Source: Sphingomonadales bacterium (lineage in GTDB: Bacteria; Pseudomonadota; Alphaproteobacteria; Sphingomonadales; Sphingomonadaceae). From it: a DNA stretch of 64,000 bases. The DNA lies in assembly GCA_016714795.1 (NCBI GenBank), contig JADKCA010000002.1:1-64000 (forward strand). Reading direction: 5' to 3'. Positions within the stretch are counted from its first letter, which is position 1. The number at the start of each line of letters is the position of its first letter. Shown here piece after piece: positions 16,282-25,544 of the stretch. Under the pieces are notes generated by a model. That model ran no database searches. It saw nothing but the letters and a program-made list of their open reading frames with translations, and was not told the origin of the DNA. Position numbers and translations under genes: made by a program.

Positions 16282-16998
16282 ATGAACAGGTTTTCAGTCA
16301 TGATGAGCATCGCTCTGATGCTTGCCGCATCGCCGGCGCTGGCGCAGGACAGCACCGACGCGCCGGATAGCGCCTTTGACGTGTCCGGCACGGTCAGCCT
16401 GACCAGCGACTATGTGTTTCGCGGTATCAGCCTGTCGGACCGGGAACCGGCCGTGCAGGGCTCGCTCGAAGTCCAGCACATGTCTGGCCTTTATGCAGGC
16501 ATGTGGGGCAGTTCCATAGCCCGCTATGCCGGAACGAATGTCGAAGCTGACATTTACGGCGGCTGGCGCGGGCCGGCCGGCGGCCTTGATCTTGATCTGG
16601 GCGTGGTCGGCTATCTTTATCCCGGCGGGCACGGGGCCAATTATGTCGAGCTGGCAGGGAAGGCCGCCAGAACATTGGGGCCGGTCGAACTGGAGGCTGG
16701 CATTGCCTGGGCGCCGTCGCAAAAGGCCATTGGCGGGCAGGACAATCTTTATGTGTCTGGCGCGCTCTCCAGCGGCATTCCCGGCACGCCCTTCACGCTC
16801 ACGGCGGATGTCGGACACGAAAGCGGGGGCATGGCCGGACCGACCGGCAAGAAGTGGGACTGGGGGCTGACGGCAGACTATGTTCGCGGCCCGATGACCG
16901 TTTCGGTATCCTACAAGGACAGCAATGTGGCCCGCGCGCTCGATCCGGACAAGGTTGCCCGCGGGCGTCTGATGGCGACAGTCACCCTGTCCTTTTGA
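16282..16998 (+). CDS. TorF family putative porin
   Basis: A 238-residue outer-membrane beta-barrel candidate. It has a signal peptide (MMSIALMLAASPALA), then the family opening FDVSGTVSLTSDYVFRGISLSD, alternating hydrophobic strands, and a terminal strand ending in Phe (LMATVTLSF), the usual Bam recognition end. TorF-type (Gcw_chp) proteins are widespread in Gram-negative bacteria, mostly without known substrate. The ATG at 16282 is chosen because the signal peptide starts there; the open frame upstream is not signal-like. It is divergent from the c-di-GMP operon. Confidence 0.88.
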   Translation: MNRFSVMMSIALMLAASPALAQDSTDAPDSAFDVSGTVSLTSDYVFRGISLSDREPAVQGSLEVQHMSGLYAGMWGSSIARYAGTNVEADIYGGWRGPAGGLDLDLGVVGYLYPGGHGANYVELAGKAARTLGPVELEAGIAWAPSQKAIGGQDNLYVSGALSSGIPGTPFTLTADVGHESGGMAGPTGKKWDWGLTADYVRGPMTVSVSYKDSNVARALDPDKVARGRLMATVTLSF

Positions 16999-17005
16999 GC
17001 CGCGC

Positions 17006-17392
17006 TCAGCGCGACAGCATCACATTCATCTGCGCGACGGCAACGGGCTTTTCGGGATCATCCTGCCACGCAATCGCTTCCACATTGGCGACGCGACGGC
17101 CCAGCCGCTCGATGGTTGCGCGCGCATAGGTCAGTTGTTCGGTCGCTCCGCGCATGAATGACACGGTGACGTTGATGGGTTTCACCACCGCTTTGTCGTC
17201 GGACCCCAAAGCTTCGGACAGCGTGGCATAAGCCACAGTCTCCAGCAGGCCTGCCAGCGCACCGCCATGGACAAAGCCGGGGCGTCCCCGCATCGCAATG
17301 CTGTAGGGCATGGTCATCAGCAAATGCCCCTCTGCATCGCGGGAGGTTTCGAAGCCCATGGTGCGGGCATAGGGAGACAGCGTGATGGCCAT
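17006..17392 (-). CDS. PaaI-like hotdog thioesterase (1)
   Basis: A 128-residue single hotdog-fold protein with the conserved GRPGFVHGGALAGLLETVAY helix, whose His-Gly-Gly motif marks PaaI/YdiI-type acyl-CoA thioesterases, followed by the NVTVSFMRGATEQLTYARATI strands. It probably hydrolyses aryl- or acyl-CoA esters. It lies 2 bases after a second, related thioesterase gene on the same strand. Together they may form a heteromeric pair or successive duplicates. The acyl-CoA synthetase and crotonase nearby fit a CoA-ester role. Confidence 0.88.
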   Translation of the reverse strand: MAITLSPYARTMGFETSRDAEGHLLMTMPYSIAMRGRPGFVHGGALAGLLETVAYATLSEALGSDDKAVVKPINVTVSFMRGATEQLTYARATIERLGRRVANVEAIAWQDDPEKPVAVAQMNVMLSR

Positions 17393-17394
17393 GG

Positions 17395-17850
17395 TCAGGA
17401 TGCCGTAAAGAAATAGGTGCCCGCGACATGGGCGATGGGCTTGGCCGGATCGCCATCATGCGCGATGCCGCGCACGAACGCGACCGAGCGGGTGATGTGG
17501 TAGCATTCGCCGCGCCCGATGACTGTCTGGCCAGGGGTGGCGGGCCGGAGATAATCGATGCGCAAATCCAGCGTGGCCTGCGGCTGGAATATGCCGGTGG
17601 TCAGCCAGATCGAGATGGATGTGACCATGTCCATCACCGTCAGGATCGGGCCGGATGCGAGAATGCCCGTTTCCGGGTCGCTCACCAGATCCTCACGATA
17701 ATCCAGCGCGAGTTCGCACCATCCCTTGCCATCCGGATATTTGCCGTGCGCATGATACCGCGAGCCGATGGTGCGGTTGTGTCCGCTTCGCGTGGCCATG
17801 GCGATGAAGGCAACGGGATCGAAGGTGTCGGCTATGGGTGTGGCGGTCAT
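17395..17850 (-). CDS. PaaI-like hotdog thioesterase (2)
   Basis: A 151-residue hotdog protein read from the ATG at 17850. In place of HGG it has SGPILTVMDMVTSISIWL, with Asp as the acidic residue on the central helix, then the LDLRIDYLRPATPGQTVIGRGECYHITRSVAFVRGIAHD strands typical of the PaaI family. It overlaps nothing and lies just ahead of the second thioesterase. It is divergent from the acyl-CoA synthetase gene across about 150 bases, which probably contain both promoters. The substrate is unknown. Confidence 0.86.
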   Translation of the reverse strand: MTATPIADTFDPVAFIAMATRSGHNRTIGSRYHAHGKYPDGKGWCELALDYREDLVSDPETGILASGPILTVMDMVTSISIWLTTGIFQPQATLDLRIDYLRPATPGQTVIGRGECYHITRSVAFVRGIAHDGDPAKPIAHVAGTYFFTAS

Positions 17851-17998
17851 GCTTTGGTGGCTAAGACGGCCTGTGGCGGAATGCAACCGGCTGAGTGGAT
17901 TTGCGCCAACTGGCATCTGGACAGGCCGCGCATCTGCCTGCATGGGACACTGGAAAAGCGCGGAAATCGCGCCAGTTTTTAGAGAGGAAAGCTGAACC

Positions 17999-19528
17999 AT
18001 GCATCCATATGTCCACGCTGGTGCAAACCCGGACAAACCCGCCGTGATCGTAGCGGAAACTGGCGCAGTGCTGACCTACGCCCAACTGGACGAGGGCTCC
18101 AATCAGGCCGCGCAATTTTTCCGCTCGCGCGGGCTGGGCGTTGATTCGGTGATTGCGATCATGATGGAAAACCATCTCGATTATTACAAACTGACCTGGG
18201 GCGCGCAGCGCGCGGGCCTGCGCTATGTCTGCATCTCCTCGCGCCTCACGGCGGATGAGACCGATTACATCCTCGAAAATTCGGGTGCGAAGCTGTTCAT
18301 CGTGTCTGCCAGCCTCTCGGGCACGACGTCGCAGCTGGCCACGCAGGTCGAACGCTATGCCCATGGCGGAGAACTGCCGGGCTATGGCTGCTGGGAAGAA
18401 ACTGTCGCCGCCATGCCGACCAGCCGGATCGCAGACGAACGCGCGGGCGTGGACATGCTCTATTCGTCCGGCACCACCGGTCGCCCCAAGGGTGTGCGCG
18501 TGCCGCTGCCGGAAGATCCTGCCATCGACGTCACCAACTCATTGGTGATGGTGGCGCAGGCGCTGTATCGCTTCTCGGCGGACAGCGTCTATCTCAGCCC
18601 GGCCCCGCTTTATCATGCAGCGCCGCTGCGCTGGTCGATGACCGTGCACAAGCTGGGCGGCACTGTTGTCATCATGAAGAAGTTCGATGCCGAAGGCGTG
18701 CTCCAGCATATCGAGAAATACAAGGTGACGTGCGGCCAATATGTGCCGACGCACTTCATCCGGATGCTCAAGCTGCCCGAAGATGTGCGCTCCAGATATG
18801 ACCTGTCGTCCAACGATTGCGCCATCCATGCCGCAGCGCCGTGCCCGGTTCCGGTTAAGGAAGCGATGATCGCGTGGTGGGGGCCGATCATCGAGGAATA
18901 TTATGCCGGGTCCGAAGGCAATGGCATGACGATGATCAACTCTGCCGACTGGCTGACGCACAAGGGCTCGGTGGGCCGCGCGGTCACCGGCATTGTCCAC
19001 ATCATGGCGGATGATGGCGAAACCGAATTGCCGCAGGGCAGCGAAGGCGCCATTTTCTTTGAAAATCCGGACAGCAATTTCGAATATCATGACGATCCGG
19101 AAAAGACCCAATCCAGCCGCAATTCCAAGGGCTGGAGCACGCTGGGCGATGTCGGCTATCTCGATCCCGAAGGCTTCCTGTTCCTCACCGATCGCAAGAG
19201 CTTCATGATCATTTCGGGTGGCGTGAACATCTACCCGCAGGAAATCGAAAACCATCTCGTCACCCACCCCAGAGTGCAGGACGTGGCGGTGATCGGCGGC
19301 CCGCACGAGGAAATGGGCGAGGAAGTGATCGCCGTCATCCAGCCGGTCGACATGGCCGATGCGACCGATGCCTTCCGTGACGAAATCCTGTCCTTCGCGC
19401 GTGAAAAGCTCTCTGGCGTCAAGATGCCGCGCCGCATCGATTTTCTGGAGCAGTTGCCGCGTCATGACACGGGCAAGCTCTACAAGCGCCTGTTGCGTGA
19501 CCAATATTGGGCCAAGGTGAAGGGGTGA
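17999..19528 (+). CDS. Acyl-CoA synthetase (ANL superfamily)
   Basis: A 509-residue AMP-forming ligase that activates a carboxylic acid to its CoA thioester. The P-loop is YSSGTTGRPKGVRV, followed by YYAGSEGNGMT (the A5 region) and the A7-A8 region GDVGYLDPEGFLFLTDRKSFMIISGGVNIYP. The lysine in the C-terminal HDTGKLYKR (A10) is in place. An AAGAGAGGAAAG-type ribosome site lies upstream. The TGA overlaps the GTG of the metallo-beta-lactamase-like gene. The acid is unknown; branched, aromatic or terpenoid acids are plausible from context. Confidence 0.92.
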   Translation: MHPYVHAGANPDKPAVIVAETGAVLTYAQLDEGSNQAAQFFRSRGLGVDSVIAIMMENHLDYYKLTWGAQRAGLRYVCISSRLTADETDYILENSGAKLFIVSASLSGTTSQLATQVERYAHGGELPGYGCWEETVAAMPTSRIADERAGVDMLYSSGTTGRPKGVRVPLPEDPAIDVTNSLVMVAQALYRFSADSVYLSPAPLYHAAPLRWSMTVHKLGGTVVIMKKFDAEGVLQHIEKYKVTCGQYVPTHFIRMLKLPEDVRSRYDLSSNDCAIHAAAPCPVPVKEAMIAWWGPIIEEYYAGSEGNGMTMINSADWLTHKGSVGRAVTGIVHIMADDGETELPQGSEGAIFFENPDSNFEYHDDPEKTQSSRNSKGWSTLGDVGYLDPEGFLFLTDRKSFMIISGGVNIYPQEIENHLVTHPRVQDVAVIGGPHEEMGEEVIAVIQPVDMADATDAFRDEILSFAREKLSGVKMPRRIDFLEQLPRHDTGKLYKRLLRDQYWAKVKG

Positions 19529-20433
19529 GGCTGGCCCTCCTCCCGGCGCTGGCTCTGGCTGGCTGTTCGGCCGTCCCGCCGCCGGTGCGGCTGTCGAGCG
19601 ATGCGGTGATCGATGCCGCAGAGCAGGCGCCGGAGGATGGGTTCGTCAAGGAAAATGGCTGGAATGAGCCGATGGCTCCGTTCACGGTGATCGGCAATGT
19701 CCATTATGTCGGCACCAAGACGGTCAGCGCGTGGCTGATCACCGATCCCAAAGGCCATATCCTGATCGACGGCGTGGTGCCGCAATCCGCGCCGCAGATC
19801 ATTGGCAACATCAAGGCGCTGGGTTTTGATCCGCGCGCCGTGAAATATCTGCTCAACAGCCATGCCCATATCGACCATGCGGGCGGGCTGGCCGGTCTGC
19901 AACGCGCGACCGGCGCGATCATGCTGGCGAGTGCGGCGGACAAGCCCTTCCTAGAGGCGGGAGACATTGGCCATGGCCCCAGTGCGGGGGCGAAATTCCC
20001 GCCGATCCGCGTGGACCGGATCGTGCAGGATGGCGATGTGGTGCGCGTGGGTGCGACCACGCTGACCGCTGTCATGCTGCCCGGTCATTCGCCCGGCTGC
20101 ACCAGCTGGACGATGCGTGCCAAGGGCGCGGATGGTGTCGAGCGTTCAATCTTCTTCCATTGCAGCGCCACCGTTGCGGGGCAATCGCTCGATCCCGAAG
20201 CCTATCCGGGCATCGTCGCCAATTTCCGGCAGAGTCTGGCGCGCGCCAAAACGCTCAAGGCGGACATCTTCCTCGCCAATCACGAGAATTTCTTCGACCT
20301 GCACGAAAAGCGCGCCAGGCAGCTGGCGGGTGATGCCAATGCCTTTGTTGATCCCGGCGAACTGGGCCGCTTCACAGCGACGATGACCGAGGCCTATGCG
20401 AAAACACTGGCAGAGCAGCAGGCCGCACACTGA
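19525..20433 (+). CDS. Subclass B3-type metallo-beta-lactamase-fold lipoprotein
   Basis: A 302-residue MBL-fold protein. The GTG at 19525 overlaps the previous stop. It encodes a short lipoprotein signal with lipobox Leu11-Ala-Gly-Cys14, so the protein is probably membrane-anchored in the periplasm. All six metal ligands of subclass B3 enzymes are visible: His113, His115, Asp117 and His118 (SHAHIDHAGG), His188 (LPGHSPGCTSW) and His253 (ANHENFF). B3 enzymes hydrolyse beta-lactams including carbapenems. Related lactonases and other hydrolases share the fold, however, and the operon (acyl-CoA synthetase, crotonase) suggests a catabolic role is also possible. Confidence 0.85.
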   Translation: MRLALLPALALAGCSAVPPPVRLSSDAVIDAAEQAPEDGFVKENGWNEPMAPFTVIGNVHYVGTKTVSAWLITDPKGHILIDGVVPQSAPQIIGNIKALGFDPRAVKYLLNSHAHIDHAGGLAGLQRATGAIMLASAADKPFLEAGDIGHGPSAGAKFPPIRVDRIVQDGDVVRVGATTLTAVMLPGHSPGCTSWTMRAKGADGVERSIFFHCSATVAGQSLDPEAYPGIVANFRQSLARAKTLKADIFLANHENFFDLHEKRARQLAGDANAFVDPGELGRFTATMTEAYAKTLAEQQAAH

Positions 20434-20444
20434 AAGGAACGATC

Positions 20445-21221
20445 ATGGATTTCATCACCGTCGAACGCGCAGAGCGGGTGACGACCGTCACGCTCAACCG
20501 TCCGGAGCTGATGAACGCCATCAACACGCGGATGCACGAAGAGTTGCAGGCCGCTTTCGATGATTTCGCCTCCGATCCGGAACAATTTGTCTGCGTCGTT
20601 ACAGGGGCAGGCGAACGCGCATTCTGTGCGGGGTCGGATCTGAAAGAGGCCGCTGCGGGCGGCAAGGGCGGGTATCCGGAAAAGGGTTATGCGGGTCTGA
20701 TCGAGCGGTTTGATTGCCCCAAGCCGATCATTGCGGCAGTCAACGGACTGGCGATGGGCGGCGGGTTTGAAGTGGCGCTGGCGTGCGACATCATCATCGC
20801 GGCGGACCATGCCGTGTTCGCGCTGCCCGAACCGCTGGTGGGGGCAGTCGCCTTGGGCGGCGGGCTGCACCGGCTGGCGCGGCAAATCCCGCTCAAACAG
20901 GCGATGGGCATGATCCTGACGGCGCGCCGGGTGAGCGCGGACGAGGGGCTGCGCATGGGCTTTGTCAACGCGGTGGTGCCCGCCGCCGATCTCAAGGCGG
21001 AGACGGCGCGCTGGGTGGCAGACATTTTGCGCGCCTCCCCCATGTCGGTTCGCGCGTCCAAGGCGGTGGTCAATCGGGGACTGGAAGAGACGGGCGTGGA
21101 GGCTGCCATGGCCAACCAGCCCGACTATCCCGAATTCATCGCGTGGCGGACGAGTGCGGACGCGCTGGAAGGCCCGCGCGCTTTTGCCGAAAAACGCGCG
21201 CCGGACTGGAAGGGGCGTTAA
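20445..21221 (+). CDS. Enoyl-CoA hydratase/isomerase family protein
   Basis: A 258-residue crotonase. The start is the ATG at 20445, after AAAGGAAC. The motifs LNRPELMNAIN, FCAGSDLKEAA and AVNGLAMGGGFEVALACD form the oxyanion hole and CoA site. A Glu in LPEPLVGAVALGGGLHRLARQIP is in the position of the catalytic acid of hydratases. It lies 11 bases after the MBL gene and 4 bases before the K+-channel gene. A role in beta-oxidation of the acid activated by the upstream synthetase is likely. Confidence 0.92.
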   Translation: MDFITVERAERVTTVTLNRPELMNAINTRMHEELQAAFDDFASDPEQFVCVVTGAGERAFCAGSDLKEAAAGGKGGYPEKGYAGLIERFDCPKPIIAAVNGLAMGGGFEVALACDIIIAADHAVFALPEPLVGAVALGGGLHRLARQIPLKQAMGMILTARRVSADEGLRMGFVNAVVPAADLKAETARWVADILRASPMSVRASKAVVNRGLEETGVEAAMANQPDYPEFIAWRTSADALEGPRAFAEKRAPDWKGR

Positions 21222-21225
21222 GCCT

Positions 21226-22332
21226 TTGGGCGCGCGCAAGCCCTGGCTGCGGCGGCGCACATTTGAAACGCAGGTGAACCGTGCGCTGGCGGCCCCGGCG
21301 GACAATCTGCGGCGCGCGCTGCTGCTCGTGCTGACGGTGATCGTGACGGCGACCTTTGCCTACCGGCTGGCGGGCTGGTCCTTGGGCGATGCACTCTACA
21401 TGGTGACGCTCACCATCTTTTCGGTGGGTTATGGTGAGGTCCATCCGATCGACACCAGCTATTTGCGGATCGTCACCAATCTGACGATTGCCGTGGGCTG
21501 CACGGCGATGATCCTGCTGACCGGCGCGCTGGTGCAATTGCTGACCCACCACCAGCTTCTCTCTCTTCTGGGGATCAACAAGATGCAGAATGACATTGAT
21601 CGCCTGCGCAACCATGTGATCGTGTGTGGCTTTGGCCGCATCGGCATCCAGCTGGCGCAGCAATTGCACGAAGCGGGCACGCCCTTCGTGATTCTGGACA
21701 AAGACCCGGCCAAGGTCGCCGAAATCCGGGCGCAAGGCATGTTGTGCCTGACTGGCGAGGCGACCGACGAGGCCGCGCTGAAAGCGGCCGGGATCGATCG
21801 TGCCCGCGTGCTCGCCACCGTGTTGCCCAATGACGCTGCGAACGTGTTCATCACGCTGAGCGCGCGCAGCCTCAATCAGGAGATAGAGATTATTGCGCGC
21901 GGCGAGGCGACCAGCACTGAAAACAAGCTTCTCCATGCCGGGGCGAGCCGCGTCGTGCTCCCCACCCATATCGGTGCGGAGCGGATCGCCTCGATGATCC
22001 TCTATCCTGCCACCGACCTGCTGGCGACCGCCGCGCCCGAATTGCAGGCCATGATGCGCAATCTGCGCGAATTCGGGCTCGAACTCGAAATGGTGGAAGT
22101 GAACGCCACCAGTGCGATGGTCGGCAAAACGGTGGGCATGGCGGAATCAGAGGGCAATGGCGCCTATTTCATCGTCCAGATCGACCGCAGCAGCGGCCAG
22201 AGCGTGCGCCAGCCGGAAGAGGATGTGGAGATCGAAGCCGGAGACCGCATCGCGCTCGTGGTGCGGAACAACCGGCTGTCCGCCGGGGCCTTGTTCATGA
22301 AACCCCGGCGCGGCGGACGGCGGAGCGGTTAG
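21226..22332 (+). CDS. Two-helix potassium channel with TrkA-N/TrkA-C (RCK) domains
   Basis: A 368-residue MthK-like channel. Helix one (LLLVLTVIVTATFAYRLAG), a pore with filter SVGYGE, and helix two (IVTNLTIAVGCTAMILLTGALVQLL) precede a cytoplasmic RCK domain. The RCK domain has the Rossmann motif VIVCGFGRIGIQLAQQL, and a C-terminal TrkA-C domain follows (ALVVRNNRL near the end). It gates K+ flux in response to nucleotide or ions bound to the RCK ring. The start is taken as TTG 21226, 4 bases after the crotonase stop; GTG 21274 is an alternative. Coupling to the catabolic genes is probably only transcriptional. Confidence 0.88.
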   Translation: MGARKPWLRRRTFETQVNRALAAPADNLRRALLLVLTVIVTATFAYRLAGWSLGDALYMVTLTIFSVGYGEVHPIDTSYLRIVTNLTIAVGCTAMILLTGALVQLLTHHQLLSLLGINKMQNDIDRLRNHVIVCGFGRIGIQLAQQLHEAGTPFVILDKDPAKVAEIRAQGMLCLTGEATDEAALKAAGIDRARVLATVLPNDAANVFITLSARSLNQEIEIIARGEATSTENKLLHAGASRVVLPTHIGAERIASMILYPATDLLATAAPELQAMMRNLREFGLELEMVEVNATSAMVGKTVGMAESEGNGAYFIVQIDRSSGQSVRQPEEDVEIEAGDRIALVVRNNRLSAGALFMKPRRGGRRSG

Positions 22333-22366
22333 GAGCGCCTTGCGCAAGAAGCGCAATACCCAATCA

Positions 22367-22483
22367 CCCCGCTGATGGTGAGGAGGGGCTGAGCGTGCCG
22401 AAGGCCCGTCTCGAACCACATAGGCAATGTCTTTCGAGACGCCGCTTCGGCAGGCTCTGCGGCTCGTCAGGATGAGCGGTTCA
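22367..22483. repeat. Long imperfect inverted repeat between convergent genes
   Basis: Two arms of about 50 bases face each other. The left arm includes CTGAGCGTGCCGAAGGCCCG, and the right arm's complement reads CAGAGCCTGCCGAAGCGGCG, both followed by TCTCGAA. This is the alphaproteobacterial intergenic element type often found between convergent genes, here between the K+-channel and DAACS symporter genes. It can fold into a long hairpin and may end transcription from both sides. Confidence 0.65.
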
Positions 22484-22516
22484 GACTGAAGGCTCTCCCG
22501 ATCAACACTCCCACCC

Positions 22517-23800
22517 TTACCCCAGCAGGTGCCCGCTGGAGGGCGCGTGAGGCGGCTCGATTTCGGGCGGTTCGGGCGGGTCCAGTTCGCCTTCCCACTT
22601 CGCGATGACGGCGGCAGCCACAGCATTGCCCACCACATTGGTGCCCGAACGCCCCATGTCGAGGAACTGATCGACCGCAAGGATCAGCACCAGGCCCGCC
22701 TCGGGAATGTTGAAATCGGCCATTACGGCGGAAATGACGACAAGGCTGGCGCGCGGCACGGCGGCCATGCCTTTGGATGTGATCATCAGCGTGAAGAGCA
22801 TCGCCATCTGCTCGCCCATGCCCAGTTCGATCCCGTAGAGCTGCGCGATGAACAGCGACGCGAAGGTCATGTACATCATCGAGCCATCCAGATTGAACGA
22901 ATAGCCGAGCGGCAGCACGAAGCTGGCAATTTTGGGCGGCACACCAAACCGGTCCAGCGCTTCGAGCGTGCGCGGATAGGCGGCTTCGGACGACGCCGTG
23001 GAGAAGGCCAGCAGCACAGGTTCGCGAATGTACCGGATCAGCGTACCGGCGCGCAGGCCGATCACGGCAAAGGCCGCGAGACCCAGCACGATCCAAAGGA
23101 TCAGCAGCCCGAAATAGAAGCTGCCGATGAACTTGGCGAAGGTCAGCAGCACCCCCAGCCCGTTGATGGTGATGACTTTGGTCATCGCCGCAAACACGGC
23201 AAAGGGGGAGACGCGCATCACATAATCGGTGACTTGCAGCATCACATCCACCAGCGCGTCGACGCCCTTGGTGATGGGCGCGGCTTTCTCTCCCACCGCG
23301 GTCATCGCCACGCCGAAGAAGAGCGAGAAGATCACGATCTGGAGGATGGTGTTGTTCGCCATGCCTTCGATCACCGATTTGGGGAACATCTCCGCAATCG
23401 TCTTGTAGATGTCACCCGCAGGCTTGGCGATGCCCGCTGTGGCGTCAGCCGGGGGCAGGGTGAAGCCGCCGCCCGCGCCGGGCTGGAGGATGTTGACCAG
23501 CACCATGCCCAGCGTCAGCGACACGACGGTTGCGCCGATGAACCAGGTCATCGTCTTCAGGCCGACCCGCCCCAGTGCCGCCGTATCGCCCATATGGACG
23601 ATGCCGGAAACCAGCGTGGCAAAGATCAGCGGCGCGATGATCATCTTGATCAGCCGCAGGAAGATGTCGGTGACGAGCCCCAAAGTCTTGGTGACGGTTT
23701 CCAGCGCCGCCGGGTCGGTCAGCTGCGCATGAAGCACGGCCCCGAGGAGAATGCCCAGCACCAGCCCGATCATGATATAGAAGGTCAGTCGTTTCGCCAC
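22517..23800 (-). CDS. Dicarboxylate/amino acid:cation symporter (DAACS family)
   Basis: A 427-residue secondary transporter of the glutamate/C4-dicarboxylate family. It has about eight helices plus the re-entrant loops with the serine-rich STASSEAAYPRTLE segment (HP1) and the GVPPKIASFVLPLGYSFNLDGSMMYM motif of helix 7 and its neighbours. A DctA-like C-terminal MGRSGTNVVGNAVAAAVIAKWEG motif is present. It imports dicarboxylates or acidic amino acids with Na+ or H+. It stands alone on the minus strand, convergent with the K+-channel gene. Confidence 0.92.
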   Translation of the reverse strand: MAKRLTFYIMIGLVLGILLGAVLHAQLTDPAALETVTKTLGLVTDIFLRLIKMIIAPLIFATLVSGIVHMGDTAALGRVGLKTMTWFIGATVVSLTLGMVLVNILQPGAGGGFTLPPADATAGIAKPAGDIYKTIAEMFPKSVIEGMANNTILQIVIFSLFFGVAMTAVGEKAAPITKGVDALVDVMLQVTDYVMRVSPFAVFAAMTKVITINGLGVLLTFAKFIGSFYFGLLILWIVLGLAAFAVIGLRAGTLIRYIREPVLLAFSTASSEAAYPRTLEALDRFGVPPKIASFVLPLGYSFNLDGSMMYMTFASLFIAQLYGIELGMGEQMAMLFTLMITSKGMAAVPRASLVVISAVMADFNIPEAGLVLILAVDQFLDMGRSGTNVVGNAVAAAVIAKWEGELDPPEPPEIEPPHAPSSGHLLG

Positions 23801-23877
23801 GGATAAGCTCCCCCGGTTCAGGCGGGGACAGTGCCAAGGTTCAGCCTGTGTGTCGAGCCGTCAGGCGAGGCGGTCGC

Positions 23878-25503
23878 TCAGTTGGCCCAGTAAACATACT
23901 CCTGATCCTTGGTCCAGGGCGCATTGAGCGGCACGTCGATACGGATGGCGGCTTCGATCAGGCCTGGCCAGAGCGGCTTGGGCAGACCGGCATTCTGGTC
24001 CTCGATCATCTTGCGCAGCATGGCCACGCGCTGAGGCTCCTTGTCTGCCAGATTGATCTGCTCGGTCGGGTCTGTCGCCAGATTGTAGAGCCAGGCCTTG
24101 TTGGGGATCTTGGCGATCTGAAGCTTCCAGTCGCCAGCGCGGACCACGCGATAATCGCCGGAGCGCCAGAAGGTCACGTCACGCCGCGCCTTGGGGTCAA
24201 GCAAGTTGACACTGTCCATCTTGCGGTCGGCGGGCATTGTACCTCCGGCTGCAGCAGCGATGGTGGCGAACAGGTCCAGATGTTGCGCGACATCCGCACG
24301 CGCGCTGCCAGCCGGAATATGGCCCGGCCAGCGCATCATCATCGGCACATGAATGCCGCCTTCAAAGAAGGTGCCCTTATAGCCGCGATAGGGTTTGTTA
24401 TGGTCCTTGATGCCCGTGTACCATGCGCCGCCATTGTCACTGGTGAAGATGACAAGCGTGTTCTGGTCCAGCCCGGTATCCTTCAGCTTCTTGAGCACAT
24501 CGCCGATGCGCCGGTCCAGCTGGCGGATCATCGCGCCATAAACGCGTTCCTTGTGATCCTTGATCTGCGGCAGCGCGTCATAGTCTGATTTCAGCGCCTG
24601 AAGCGGCGTGTGCGGCGCGTTATAGGCCAGATACATGAAGAAGGGCCGGTTGCGGTTGGCATCGATGGCGGCCAGCGCATTGTCTGTAAAATAGTCGGTC
24701 AGATGGCCCTTGGGGCGGAAGCGGGTGCCATCCCCCCAATGCACAGACCAGGGCAAATTGGCCCATAGAAAGCGGTCAATGGGGTCCCAGGGCAATTTGG
24801 CGTTGACGACCTGCGGATCATCCTGCTCCATGAACATGCCGCCGCCGGCGCGCAGGCCCAGGCTTTCGTCAAACCCCTGTGACGTAGGGCGCAGCGGCTG
24901 CGCCTCGCCCAGATGCCATTTGCCGATATGGATGGCGTGATAGCCGCGCGCCTTCAGCACCTCGGGAATCATGATCTCGTCATGCGGCACGCCCATGTCT
25001 TCATAGGCGGGCAGATCGTGATTGAGTTCCTTGCGGTAGATGACGGGATAGGGAGACGCGCCATTATGGCTCGCCAGATTGGCTGCAAAGCCAGAAGGGA
25101 CGGCGGTATATTCAAAGCCGAACCGCGTGGGATATCGCCCCGTCATCAGTGCCGCGCGTGAGGGGGAACAGGTGGCGTTGGCGGCATAGCCGTTCGAAAA
25201 GCTCACGCCCTGTTGCGCGATGGCGTTGATATTGGGTGTCGGCACCGCGCCCTGGCCCACACCGCCGCCATACAGGCTGATGTCATTCATGCCGAGATCG
25301 TCGGCCATGATCAGGATGATGTTGGGCGGGCGTTCTCCGCTGGCGGGCGCATCCGGCCCCATGGCCCATGTCACAGCATGATTGTCGCCAATCGGCTCTC
25401 GCCATTGTGCCAATATGCCGGGAATATAGATTTTATATTGCTGAAACGCGAAGGCGGACGCACCGATCACCGCAGCAATCCCCAGCCAGATGCCCTTCTT
25501 CAT
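23878..25503 (-). CDS. Arylsulfatase (S1 family), signal-anchored
   Basis: A 541-residue sulfatase read from the ATG at 25503. The N-terminal KKGIWLGIAAVIGASAFAF is a signal or anchor helix, so the enzyme acts in the periplasm. Metal residues sit in NIILIMADDLG, and the formylglycine motif is Cys112-Ser-Pro-Ser-Arg (ATCSPSRAALMTGR), the canonical C-x-P-S-R that a formylglycine-generating enzyme can mature. IHIGKWHLGE and FTSDNGG motifs complete the active site. It cleaves sulfate esters. It is divergent from a TetR gene and shares a palindrome-containing promoter gap with it. Confidence 0.92.
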   Translation of the reverse strand: MKKGIWLGIAAVIGASAFAFQQYKIYIPGILAQWREPIGDNHAVTWAMGPDAPASGERPPNIILIMADDLGMNDISLYGGGVGQGAVPTPNINAIAQQGVSFSNGYAANATCSPSRAALMTGRYPTRFGFEYTAVPSGFAANLASHNGASPYPVIYRKELNHDLPAYEDMGVPHDEIMIPEVLKARGYHAIHIGKWHLGEAQPLRPTSQGFDESLGLRAGGGMFMEQDDPQVVNAKLPWDPIDRFLWANLPWSVHWGDGTRFRPKGHLTDYFTDNALAAIDANRNRPFFMYLAYNAPHTPLQALKSDYDALPQIKDHKERVYGAMIRQLDRRIGDVLKKLKDTGLDQNTLVIFTSDNGGAWYTGIKDHNKPYRGYKGTFFEGGIHVPMMMRWPGHIPAGSARADVAQHLDLFATIAAAAGGTMPADRKMDSVNLLDPKARRDVTFWRSGDYRVVRAGDWKLQIAKIPNKAWLYNLATDPTEQINLADKEPQRVAMLRKMIEDQNAGLPKPLWPGLIEAAIRIDVPLNAPWTKDQEYVYWAN

Positions 25504-25527
25504 GGTGCGCTCCTCCGCATTTTGATA

Positions 25528-25544
25528 TGACATTAAAAGTGTCA
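25528..25544. promoter_or_regulatory. Candidate TetR operator between sulfatase and TetR genes
   Basis: A perfect inverted repeat TGACA-TTAAAAG-TGTCA, flanked by TTTTGA (25518-25523) and TCAAAA (25542-25547), in the 105-base divergent gap. On the minus strand it overlaps a TTGACA-like -35 box for the sulfatase. It is the best place for the adjacent TetR regulator to bind and control both directions. Confidence 0.55.

Noticed and set aside
22529..23806. 425-codon open frame on the plus strand opposite the DAACS symporter
   Set aside because: Its translation is His/Arg/Gly/Asp-rich low-complexity sequence with no helix or domain, as expected of a high-G+C antisense frame.
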